A stretch of DNA of 64,000 bases from Physcousia sp015060555 (GTDB lineage Bacteria > Bacteroidota > Bacteroidia > Bacteroidales > Bacteroidaceae): the NCBI GenBank assembly GCA_015060555.1, contig SUYG01000015.1:43743-107742 (forward strand), given 5' to 3'. The position numbers and the translations under genes were made by a program. A model generated the notes under the pieces. It worked only from the letters and a program-made list of their open reading frames with translations, made no database searches and was not told the origin of the DNA. This document shows, in pieces, positions 26,333-33,557 of the stretch. Position 1 is the first letter of the stretch, and each line of letters opens with the position of its first letter.

Positions 26333-26534
26333 GAGTAGTAGTGTCTTGCGTGCGGGGTTAGAAAAAACTTTTGCGGAAAACTATACGAACCCTCCGCTGG
26401 CGGCTGACATCAAAAAAGAGCTCTTAATAATCTCAACCGAAGAGGTTATACAACCATACAAGTTCATCATGTCGTGCGAAGGATTAGGGTCTTTCGTTAT
26501 TTCTATGTTTTTTGCATGAGGGGTGCTTGAAAAG
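26333..26534. other. Intergenic sequence without recognised content
   Basis: About 200 bases between two 22-bp repeat arrays. No ORF, RNA gene or promoter consensus was found. It contains a small TCCGC/GCGGC-like hairpin near 26390. Confidence 0.4.
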
Positions 26535-26776
26535 AAGGTCTGGTCCCTATGGCGATAAGGTCATGCCCTTATGGGCTGAAGGACTGGTCCTTCTTGTTTT
26601 TCTCACCAGTGATAAAAGGTTTTCTCACCAGTGAGAAACTCGGTAGGACCTAGGTCTTCGGGCGGTAGGACCTAGGTCTTTGGGCGATAGGACCTAGGTC
26701 TTCGGGCGATAGGAGCTTGGTCTTCGAGCTGTAGGATCATAGTCTTCGAGCTGCAGGAGCTTGGTGTTTGGGCGGT
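26535..26776. repeat. Array of eleven 22-bp units with dyad-symmetric cores
   Basis: Unit starts are at 26535 and then every 22 bases to 26755. Every unit has a 14-16 base inverted-repeat core whose centre advances by exactly 22. Cores change along the array: AAGGTCATGCCCTT and AAGGACTGGTCCTT, then two TTCTCACCAGTGAGAA-like units, then three AGGACCTAGGTCTT units and three more degenerate AGGAGCTTGGTCTT-like units. Spacers are 6-8 bases, often GGGC or GAGCTG. Symmetry is kept better than sequence. No ORF is present. The array ends 60 bases before the metF promoter. Confidence 0.85.
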
Positions 26777-26835
26777 TTTGCTGGGTTTTTGAGGTGTTTT
26801 TGCCATGTTTTCTTGGCTGTTAGAAAGAAAAAGGG

Positions 26836-26843
26836 TACTTTTG
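26836..26843 (+). promoter_or_regulatory. Promoter -7 element for metF
   Basis: TACTTTTG, 23 bases before the metF start codon. It supports starting at 26867 rather than at the upstream in-frame codons. Confidence 0.65.
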
Positions 26844-26866
26844 CAGGCACAAAAGTTATCAACGGC

Positions 26867-27820
26867 ATGATAGAACAATTATATAGCGGCGCAAGCGATG
26901 CCACGGGCTTCAGCTTTGAGGTGCTGCCGCCGCTGAAGGGAACGGGAACGGGGTCGCTGTTTCAGACGATTGAGACGCTGGCACCCTTCCAGCCTCGTCA
27001 CATCAATATCACTACACACCGAGCCGAGTACGTCTATCGCGAGTTGGAGGGCGGACTGGTGGAACGCAGCCGCGTGCGCCGTCGGCCAGGCACAATCGCC
27101 ATCGCAGCGGCCATCCAGCAGCGTTGGGGCATCCCTGTGATTCCGCATCTCGTGTGTTCCGGCTCCACGAAGGAGGATATCGAGTATGCGCTGCTGGACC
27201 TGCAGTTCCTGGGCATCGAGGACGTGTTTCTGCTGCGCGGCGACAAAGCTAAGGAGGAGAGCATGTACCAGCCCACGCCCGGCGGCTACACCCATGCGCT
27301 GGAGCTCATAGAGCAGGTGAACCGCTTCAACGAAGGCTTTTTTGCCGACGGCTCGCCGATGAAGGTGCGCGGCAAGCGCTTTGAGTTCGGCGTGGCGGCT
27401 TACCCTGAGAAGCACGAGGAGGCGCCGAATCTGGAGAGCGACATCCGCGTGCTGCTGGAGAAGCAGCAGGCAGGTGCCTCGATGGCCATTACACAGCTGT
27501 TCTACGACAACGAGAAGTTCTATCAGTTTGTGGCACAGGCGCGTGCCGCTGGCGTCACCATCCCCATCATCCCAGGCCTGAAGCCCCTCTCCAAACTCAG
27601 CCAGCTCGCCACTGTGCCCAAGACGTTCCGCTGCGACCTCCCCTTTGCGCTCAGCGAGGAACTGCGACGTTGCAAGAGCGATGACGAGGTGAAGCAGGTG
27701 GGCATTGAATGGGGCATTGCCCAGTGCCGCGACCTCATCGCCCACGGCATCCCCAGCCTCCATTTCTACACGCTAAGCGCCGTTGACAGCATCCGCCAGA
27801 TTGCCGAGGCCATCTACTGA
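26867..27820 (+). CDS. metF: Methylenetetrahydrofolate reductase
   Basis: 317 aa. It reduces 5,10-methylene-THF to 5-methyl-THF for methionine synthesis, with FAD. Family features are SFEVLPP (the Glu of the usual SFEFFPP), NITTHRAEY, HLVCSGSTKEDIE, DVFLLRGDK and GASMAITQLFYDN. The Bacteroidetes-type start MIEQLYSGASDATGFSFEVLPP begins 23 bases after a promoter motif. It is followed by a candidate small RNA on the opposite strand. Confidence 0.95.
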   Translation: MIEQLYSGASDATGFSFEVLPPLKGTGTGSLFQTIETLAPFQPRHINITTHRAEYVYRELEGGLVERSRVRRRPGTIAIAAAIQQRWGIPVIPHLVCSGSTKEDIEYALLDLQFLGIEDVFLLRGDKAKEESMYQPTPGGYTHALELIEQVNRFNEGFFADGSPMKVRGKRFEFGVAAYPEKHEEAPNLESDIRVLLEKQQAGASMAITQLFYDNEKFYQFVAQARAAGVTIPIIPGLKPLSKLSQLATVPKTFRCDLPFALSEELRRCKSDDEVKQVGIEWGIAQCRDLIAHGIPSLHFYTLSAVDSIRQIAEAIY

Positions 27821-27847
27821 GACATGGTCCGGCAGCGGGGCTTATAT

Positions 27848-27950
27848 AAAAAAGAAAAGCGATGATCCTCACGGACAATCGCTTACGAAATCATTTACCT
27901 TATAAACTAACTAACTAAATCTCTATGCAATGGGACTCTTCCCTTTTGCG
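27848..27950 (-). ncRNA. Candidate small RNA of about 100 nt
   Basis: On the minus strand a TACCTTTG promoter motif (27954-27961) is followed by about 65 bases containing TTAGTTAGTTAGTTTATAAG. A terminator-like stem (AAGCGAT..TCC-GTGA-GGA..ATCGCTT, 27857-27884) and a T-rich run follow. Promoter, TTAGTTA motif and GTGA-looped terminator resemble the candidate RNA at 17329-17660. No ORF of meaningful size is present. It is antisense to the region just after metF and might also act on metF read-through transcripts. Confidence 0.5.
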
Positions 27951-27953
27951 CTG

Positions 27954-27961
27954 CAAAGGTA
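27954..27961 (-). promoter_or_regulatory. Promoter -7 element of the small RNA candidate
   Basis: The minus strand reads TACCTTTG, with no coding gene on that strand for more than 7 kb downstream. Confidence 0.5.
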
Positions 27962-28066
27962 CGGCGAGATTCTGGAATAGGTGTAGGATTTATGTTGAAA
28001 AGCATAATATTTTGCATTTTCCTTGACTTTTGTCAATTCAGAATGCGGTGATTCGAGATTTTATTG

Positions 28067-28074
28067 TACCTTTG
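28067..28074 (+). promoter_or_regulatory. Promoter -7 element for sufC
   Basis: TACCTTTG, 24 bases before the sufC start codon. It shows that the operon begins at sufC. Confidence 0.65.
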
Positions 28075-28098
28075 CACCCGAAATCAAACAACACACGG

Positions 28099-28839
28099 AT
28101 GTTAGAAATCAAGAATCTGCACGCCACAATCGGTGGCAAAGAGATACTGAAAGGCATCGACTTGACAGTGCGCCCAGGCGAGATTCATGCGCTGATGGGG
28201 CAGAACGGTGCTGGGAAATCGACGCTCTCCAACGTGCTCGTGGGTCATCCGGCTTATACGGTGACAGAGGGTACGGTGACCTTCCACGGCAAGGACCTGT
28301 TGGCAATGTCGCCCGACGAACGTGCGCATGAGGGTTTGTTCCTGTCGTTCCAGCAGCCGGTGGAAATCCCTGGGGTGTCGATGGTGAATTTCATGCGTGC
28401 AGCCCTCAATGCGAAGCGCAAGTACCAGGGCCTGGAGCCGCTGGACGCTGCCGCCTTCCTGAAGCTGATGCGCGAGCGCCGCAAGATTGTGGAGCTGGAC
28501 AATAAGCTCACCAGCCGCTCTGTGAACGAAGGGTTCAGCGGCGGCGAGAAGAAGCGCAATGAGATCTTCCAGATGGCCATGCTGGAGCCCACGATGTGCA
28601 TCCTTGACGAGACGGATTCCGGCCTCGACGTGGATGCTCTGCGCATCGTGGCGGAAGGTTTCAACAAGTTGCGCACGCCGGAGACCGCAGCCATCGTGAT
28701 TACACACTACCAGCGTCTGCTGGACTATCTGAAACCCGATGTCGTCCACGTGCTCATCGACGGCCGTATCGTGAAGACGGGCGGACCGGAGCTGGCGCTG
28801 GAAATTGAACAAAAGGGATTTGGGGACTTGAAAGACTGA
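28099..28839 (+). CDS. sufC: Fe-S cluster assembly ATPase SufC
   Basis: 246 aa ABC-type ATPase of the SUF scaffold complex. Walker A is MGQNGAGKST (Lys40), the SufC signature is FSGGEKKRNEI, and Walker B is CILDETDSGLD. It works with SufB and SufD to assemble iron-sulfur clusters on the scaffold. The start is ATG at 28099, downstream of a promoter motif. sufD follows after 4 bases, but sufB is not upstream as in most operons. Confidence 0.96.
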   Translation: MLEIKNLHATIGGKEILKGIDLTVRPGEIHALMGQNGAGKSTLSNVLVGHPAYTVTEGTVTFHGKDLLAMSPDERAHEGLFLSFQQPVEIPGVSMVNFMRAALNAKRKYQGLEPLDAAAFLKLMRERRKIVELDNKLTSRSVNEGFSGGEKKRNEIFQMAMLEPTMCILDETDSGLDVDALRIVAEGFNKLRTPETAAIVITHYQRLLDYLKPDVVHVLIDGRIVKTGGPELALEIEQKGFGDLKD

Positions 28840-28843
28840 GACA

Positions 28844-30028
28844 TTGAAAGGGACTGATCAATATATTGAATTGTGGCGGGCAGAGCGTGCGCGCATTGAA
28901 GCCTGTGCTCCAGCGGCGCTGAATGCGCGTCGCGAGGCGGCAGCTGCTGCTTTCGAGCGCATGGGATTCCCGTCGCGTAAGGTGGAGAGGTATAAATACA
29001 CCGATGTGGCGGCGGCTTTCGCACCCAACTACGGACTGCAGCTGGCTACAGCGACTGCGGCTCCCCTGACGGAGGCGGTTGCTGCCCGCTACGGCACGCT
29101 GGCCGATGTGGAGGCGGATGCCGTCACGGCGCTGAACACCATGCTCGTGCAGGATGTCCTCGTCATCCATGTGGCTGCCGGCGAGCGGAAGGAGCATCCC
29201 GTGCAGATCACGAATACGCTGCGTGCTACGGCGCCGCTGATGCAGAACCGCCGTCTGCTGATTCTTGCTGAGGCCGGCGCACACGTGCAGGTGATTCTCA
29301 GCGACAGGGCTGCCGCAGATCAGGATTTCCTGACGACGCAGGTCACAGAGATCTTCGTGGAGCCGGGTGCCCATGTGGAACTCTACGACATAGAGGATAC
29401 CGCCGAGCGCTGCCATCGCTTCCATCAGGTCTTTGCCGAGGTGGCGGCTGGTGGTCATCTCACCCACACCACATTCACGCTGGCAGGCGGTCTGAGCCGC
29501 AACCAGACGGACGTGCGCCTGATGGGAAAAGGTGCTGAGGCGGTGCTGCTGGGCTGTGCCATCACCAACGGCACACAACACGTGGACAACAATACGCTCA
29601 TCGACCACTGTGCCCCTGGCGGCATCAGTCGTGAGCTATATAAATATGTTGTGGATCAGCAATCCACCGGCGCCTTCGCCGGCAAGGTGCTGGTGCGCGA
29701 AGGTGCTGTGCAGACGGAATCCGTGGAGCGCAATGCCAACCTGGTCTGCACGGAGGAGGCGCGGATGTGGACACAGCCGATGCTGGAGATCTACGCCGAC
29801 GACGTGAAATGCTCCCACGGCAGCACGGTGGGGCAACTCAACGACGAAGCGCTCTTCTATATGCGGCAGCGCGGCATCAGCGAGGTGGAAGCCCGGACGC
29901 TGCTGAAGCAGGCTTTTGCCAGTGAAGTCCTCAACGAAATACCCCTCGAAGCATTGCAACAGCGCCTCCACGTGCAGGTGGAGAAGCGTTTCCGCTCCTG
30001 CGAGGATTGTAAATTGTGTGCCAAGTGA
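28844..30028 (+). CDS. sufD: Fe-S cluster assembly protein SufD
   Basis: 394 aa from a TTG start. The N-terminal helical part contains FPSRKVERYKYTD, typical of SufD. The central beta-helix leads to CAPGGISRELYKYVVDQQSTGAFAGKVLV and then DDVKCSHGSTVGQLNDEALFYMRQRGI, the conserved SufB/D C-terminal region with His in CSHG. The protein ends in an unusual CEDCKLC tail (Cys386, Cys389, Cys392). Its stop overlaps the probable ybeY start (GTGA). sufB and sufS are absent from the neighbourhood. Confidence 0.93.
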   Translation: MKGTDQYIELWRAERARIEACAPAALNARREAAAAAFERMGFPSRKVERYKYTDVAAAFAPNYGLQLATATAAPLTEAVAARYGTLADVEADAVTALNTMLVQDVLVIHVAAGERKEHPVQITNTLRATAPLMQNRRLLILAEAGAHVQVILSDRAAADQDFLTTQVTEIFVEPGAHVELYDIEDTAERCHRFHQVFAEVAAGGHLTHTTFTLAGGLSRNQTDVRLMGKGAEAVLLGCAITNGTQHVDNNTLIDHCAPGGISRELYKYVVDQQSTGAFAGKVLVREGAVQTESVERNANLVCTEEARMWTQPMLEIYADDVKCSHGSTVGQLNDEALFYMRQRGISEVEARTLLKQAFASEVLNEIPLEALQQRLHVQVEKRFRSCEDCKLCAK

Positions 30029-30447
30029 TATCGTTTCAGACCATAAACGTGGCGATGCCCGACGTGGATGCCGCAAGCATCAGGAAATGGGTGCAGGCGG
30101 TGGCCGACGACTATGGTCGTCGAGTGGGAGATATTGCCTATGTCTTCGTCGATGACGAGGAGATATTGCGGGTGAACCGCCAGTTCCTGCAGCACGACTA
30201 CTACACAGATATCATCACGTTCGACGACAGCCAGGGCTCAGTCATCAATGGCGACTTGTTCATCAGCCTTGACACCGTCCGCTCCAATGCTGCCGGTCTG
30301 GGTGTCGCCTATGAGCAGGAACTCCGCCGCGTCATCATCCATGGCATCCTCCATCTGTGTGGCATCAACGACAAAGGACCTGGCGAGCGCGAAATCATGG
30401 AAGACGCCGAGAACAAGGCGCTGGCGCAATATCCATCAGCCTCGTAG
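30025..30447 (+). CDS. ybeY: Endoribonuclease YbeY
   Basis: 140 aa from GTG at 30025, which overlaps the sufD stop by four bases; a GTG at 30016 is an alternative. YbeY is a zinc-dependent RNase for 16S rRNA 3'-end maturation and ribosome quality control. FLQHDYYTDIITFD and the metal site HGILHLCGINDKG are present. The third canonical His (HGxLHLxGxxH) is Asp here, as in the Bacteroidetes sequences I recall. Co-transcription with sufCD is likely. Confidence 0.92.
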   Translation: MISFQTINVAMPDVDAASIRKWVQAVADDYGRRVGDIAYVFVDDEEILRVNRQFLQHDYYTDIITFDDSQGSVINGDLFISLDTVRSNAAGLGVAYEQELRRVIIHGILHLCGINDKGPGEREIMEDAENKALAQYPSAS

Positions 30448-30487
30448 TCCCAAAAGCATCATTACCAAACCCCTAAATAAAACATCT

Positions 30488-31597
30488 ATGAAGAAAGTTC
30501 TCTCTTTTGCTGCGCTGGCCATCATGTTGTGCATAGCAGCCTGTAAAGACAATGGTTACAAGGTGACAGGTACTGCCACAGGTGCTGAAGATGGTGACAC
30601 CGTCATCCTGGCCAATATCCAGAACCGTTTTGACATCGACACGATTGCCGTCACCACGGTGAAGAACGGAAAGTTTGTGTTCGAGGGCATTCAGGACACC
30701 GCTGCCATGCGTTATGTCATCTGGCGTTCCAACACCAATGAGGACCTTGCTATTGCCACGCAGTTTGCACTGGAAAACGCTGCTATCACCATTCAGCTGG
30801 ACACCGCCGCGAATGCTGTGGCCGTCATCAGCGGTACCCCCGTCAACGATGCCATCACAGAGCTCTCTCGTAAGGAGCTTGAGATCAATGAGGTGGGCGA
30901 GAAAGTCTTTGCCACCTTCAATAATCCTGAGGCCAGCGACGAGATGCGCGCTGATGCTGAGAAGCAGCTCAACGACCTGCAGGAAAAAATGACCGCTATC
31001 TACAAGGACTTCATCACTGCGAATATCCAGAACGTGGCTGGCCAAAGCTATCTCGCCACCTATGCGCCCATGATGGAGGATGAATTCGTTATCGAACAGC
31101 TGGCAGCTATCCCCGAGGGTGCTGACAACGAGCGCATTGCCAAGCTCCGCGAGATCTACGACGTGAAGGCCGCCACTGCCGTTGGCAAACCCTACAAGGA
31201 CATCAAGGCCGCAACACCCGAGGGCGTTGAACTCGCTGTCAGCGACGTTGCCAAGACGGCAAAGGTGCTCATGATTGATTTCTGGGCCAGTTGGTGTGGT
31301 CCCTGCCGCGCTGAGATGCCCCATGTGAAGGCTGCCTACGACAAGTTCCACGCCCAGGGCTTTGAAATCATCGGCGTGAGCCTTGACAATGATGCCGATG
31401 CGTGGAAGCAGGCACTCAAGGACCTCCAAATGGAATGGCCGCAGATTTCTGACCTCAAGGGTTGGGAATGCGAGGGCGCTGCCACCTATGGCGTTCGCTC
31501 TATCCCTGCCACCGTGCTCATCAAGGATGGCGTTATCGTTGCTCGCGACCTGCGTGGCGATAAGCTCGCAGAGAAAGTCGAGGAACTGTTGAAATAA
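30488..31597 (+). CDS. Thioredoxin-like lipoprotein (DUF4369 plus TlpA/AhpC-TSA domain)
   Basis: 369 aa from ATG at 30488. A lipoprotein signal ends in IAAC (Cys19). Residues about 25-120 form a DUF4369 beta-domain (YKVTGTATGAEDGDTVIL). A helical linker follows, then from about residue 235 a TlpA-type thioredoxin fold with the active site WCGPC (Cys270, Cys273) and the cis-Pro region RSIPATVLI. Such proteins reduce periplasmic disulfides or deliver reductant at the envelope. It probably lies in the same transcription block as sufCD-ybeY, with a 40-base gap. Confidence 0.88.
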   Translation: MKKVLSFAALAIMLCIAACKDNGYKVTGTATGAEDGDTVILANIQNRFDIDTIAVTTVKNGKFVFEGIQDTAAMRYVIWRSNTNEDLAIATQFALENAAITIQLDTAANAVAVISGTPVNDAITELSRKELEINEVGEKVFATFNNPEASDEMRADAEKQLNDLQEKMTAIYKDFITANIQNVAGQSYLATYAPMMEDEFVIEQLAAIPEGADNERIAKLREIYDVKAATAVGKPYKDIKAATPEGVELAVSDVAKTAKVLMIDFWASWCGPCRAEMPHVKAAYDKFHAQGFEIIGVSLDNDADAWKQALKDLQMEWPQISDLKGWECEGAATYGVRSIPATVLIKDGVIVARDLRGDKLAEKVEELLK

Positions 31598-31603
31598 AAG
31601 ATC

Positions 31604-32875
31604 GTGACCTTGAATGCCGCCACGTTAGAGTTTATCCATGCACACGCCAACGACGATGTCCGGCAGTTGGCATTGAGGCGTGTACCCGATGGCGTGAACC
31701 TACGTGAGGCTTTGACACAGATTGAAGGCCGTCAGTTGGCAGCGTGCAAGCTCCCCGCTTGTGCTGCCACCGGCGGCTTCCTCTTTCCTCCCCGCCTCAG
31801 CTTAGAACAGTGTTCCAGCGAGGCCACGGCTTCCTATAAGCGTCGGATTGCGGAGCGCCTGCTCGCATCGTCACTTCAGGAAGAAGGAGGAGGGGGGGCT
31901 GCTACTTCCGCAGATCTCACGACTTCCTTCGCAGATCTCACAGGAGGCCTCGGCATCGACTTCATGGCCATTGCGCCTCTCTTCAAGAGCGCCACTTATG
32001 TGGAACGCAACCTCGAGCTCTGTGAGCTGGCACGCCATAACCTGCCCCTCATGGGCTGCCCTCATGCAGAAGTCGTCTGTCAGGAAATAGAGGCAGAGAG
32101 CGCCTCGTTCTTCACTCGTTGCTATACCTTATTATATATAGATCCTGCACGTCGTGATGCATCAGGAAGGAAGGTGGCACGCATTGAGGACTGCACACCC
32201 GATGTGTGTGTGCTGCAGAAGCAGCTTCGTACCCATGCCGGCCACGTCCTTATCAAGCTGTCCCCCATGCTCGACCTCACGTCCGCCCTCCGTGCCCTTG
32301 ATGGCATCATCGAGGCTCATGTGATTAGTGTTGAAGGGGAGTGCAAGGAGCTTTTGTTGGTGATGAAAGGGGGCAACAGTCCAAGCACCCTTCGGCTGGA
32401 AGACATCCCTATCCATTGTGTGGATTTGAAGGCGCATCCCACCGCTTTTTGCTTTACGATAGCCGAAGAGAAGGCTGCCGCATCGACCTCTCTTCACGAG
32501 GGGTGGAAAGGAGTTGGCTTCTTCCTCCACGAGCCCAATGCCGGTATCCTCAAGGCCGGAGCCTTCAAGACGCTGTGCCAGCGCTTTCCTGTGCAACAGT
32601 TGGCGCCTAACAGTCACCTCTATGCAGCAGAGACCATCGTCCCCGATTTCCCAGGTCGCTGTTGGCGCATTGTGGATCAGGCTACGTTCAACAAGAAGGA
32701 GCTGAAGCGCTTGTTGCAGGGCTTGGAGGCTGCAGAGCTCACCGTAAGAGGGTTCCCCGCTTCTGTGGCTACGCTGCGCAAACAGTTGCGGTTGCGCGAT
32801 GGCGGCGATGCCCATTTCATCGCGACGACTCTTGCTGACAATACAAAACTTCTGCTGAAAGTTCTGCCCGTCTAA
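31604..32875 (+). CDS. THUMP-like/class I SAM-dependent methyltransferase-like protein
   Basis: 423 aa from GTG, 6 bases after the thioredoxin gene. The SAM-binding-type motif is FADLTGGLGIDFMAIA (about residue 108), followed by YVERNLELCELARHNL, then YIDPARRDASGRKV (about 185) and LIKLSPMLD. This corresponds to a Bacteroidetes family annotated as class I SAM-dependent methyltransferase with a THUMP-like C-terminus, possibly acting on RNA. The segment near residues 88-112 (EEGGGGAATSADLTTSFADL) includes a Gly tract and a tandem duplication (31904-31941), apparently extra relative to the core. Substrate unknown. Confidence 0.75.
   Translation: MTLNAATLEFIHAHANDDVRQLALRRVPDGVNLREALTQIEGRQLAACKLPACAATGGFLFPPRLSLEQCSSEATASYKRRIAERLLASSLQEEGGGGAATSADLTTSFADLTGGLGIDFMAIAPLFKSATYVERNLELCELARHNLPLMGCPHAEVVCQEIEAESASFFTRCYTLLYIDPARRDASGRKVARIEDCTPDVCVLQKQLRTHAGHVLIKLSPMLDLTSALRALDGIIEAHVISVEGECKELLLVMKGGNSPSTLRLEDIPIHCVDLKAHPTAFCFTIAEEKAAASTSLHEGWKGVGFFLHEPNAGILKAGAFKTLCQRFPVQQLAPNSHLYAAETIVPDFPGRCWRIVDQATFNKKELKRLLQGLEAAELTVRGFPASVATLRKQLRLRDGGDAHFIATTLADNTKLLLKVLPV
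31904..31941 (+). repeat. Short tandem duplication inside the methyltransferase-like gene
   Basis: ACTTCCGCAGATCTCACG (31904-31921) is followed by a near copy with TTC inserted (31922-31941). It encodes TSADLT then TSFADLT immediately before the SAM motif. Confidence 0.7.
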
Positions 32876-33001
32876 CATTCGTCATTGACCTTCGGTCGAG
32901 CCTGCTCACGCTCGGGATAGTTCAAGCGAGCTTGACTCTCCTCTCACTTAATCGCAGCCTTCATCATTCATCATTCGTCATTCATCATTCATCACTTTCC
33001 A
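32876..33001 (+). repeat. Spacer with three small hairpins and ATTCATC heptamers
   Basis: 32886-32935 carries GACC-TTC-GGTC, CGAGC/GCTCG and TCAAG-CGAG-CTTGA inverted repeats. 32960-33000 is a 7-base tandem array (CATTCGT, CATTCAT) ending just before the WbqC start. Confidence 0.7.
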
Positions 33002-33523
33002 TTGACTACTGCCTACCTCGCACCCATCTCATGGTATCGCACCTTTCGTGCTACCCCCGACGCCGTCATCGACGCCGATGAGCACTATGTAAAGCAGACG
33101 ATGCGCAACCGTTGTACCATCGCCATGCCCGATGGTCCTCAGCATCTGGTCATCCCTGTGGTGGCAGCCTCCAGTCATGTCCCTGTCCGCGACATCCGCA
33201 TCAGTGAACACGGCAACTGGCGCCATCACCACTGGAACGCCCTGCGCACAGCCTATGGCAAGAGTCCTTTCTTCGAGTATTATGCTGATGAGATGGCTGT
33301 TTTCTACCAGTCGCGCACCTATGATTTCCTCATTGACTTCAATGCAGCGCTGCATGAAGTGGTTTGCGGCTTGCTGGATGTGCAGCAGGAGGTGCCTGCG
33401 GAACAGCGTCGTACCGGTGAGCCTTACTACCAGGTCTTCGCACAGCGATTGGGCTTCCTGCCCGACTTGAGCATCGTCGATCTCCTCTTCAATATGGGCC
33501 CCGAGTCCATCTTTTACCTTTGA
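33002..33523 (+). CDS. WbqC-like family protein
   Basis: 173 aa from a TTG start (MTTAYLAPISWYRTF). YLAPISWY at the N-terminus, EHYVKQTMRNRCTI, HHHWNALRTAYGKSPFFEYY and the late DLLFNMGPES match the WbqC family, which is linked to polysaccharide biosynthesis in some bacteria and is widespread in Bacteroidetes without a proven reaction. No ATG precedes it in frame. It follows a heptamer array and precedes the GH127 gene by 34 bases. Confidence 0.8.
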   Translation: MTTAYLAPISWYRTFRATPDAVIDADEHYVKQTMRNRCTIAMPDGPQHLVIPVVAASSHVPVRDIRISEHGNWRHHHWNALRTAYGKSPFFEYYADEMAVFYQSRTYDFLIDFNAALHEVVCGLLDVQQEVPAEQRRTGEPYYQVFAQRLGFLPDLSIVDLLFNMGPESIFYL

Positions 33524-33557
33524 ACATTTGATTATAACCAACTAACATCATTCAACA

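Noticed and set aside
26535..26776. CRISPR array
   Set aside because: Units are 22 bp with only 6-8 bp between palindromic cores, spacers are not unique 30-mers, and no cas genes are present in the window.
32881..32940. Membership of the triple-hairpin spacer in the 22-bp repeat family
   Set aside because: Centre spacings are about 13.5 and 23 bp, not 22, and the cores are unrelated.
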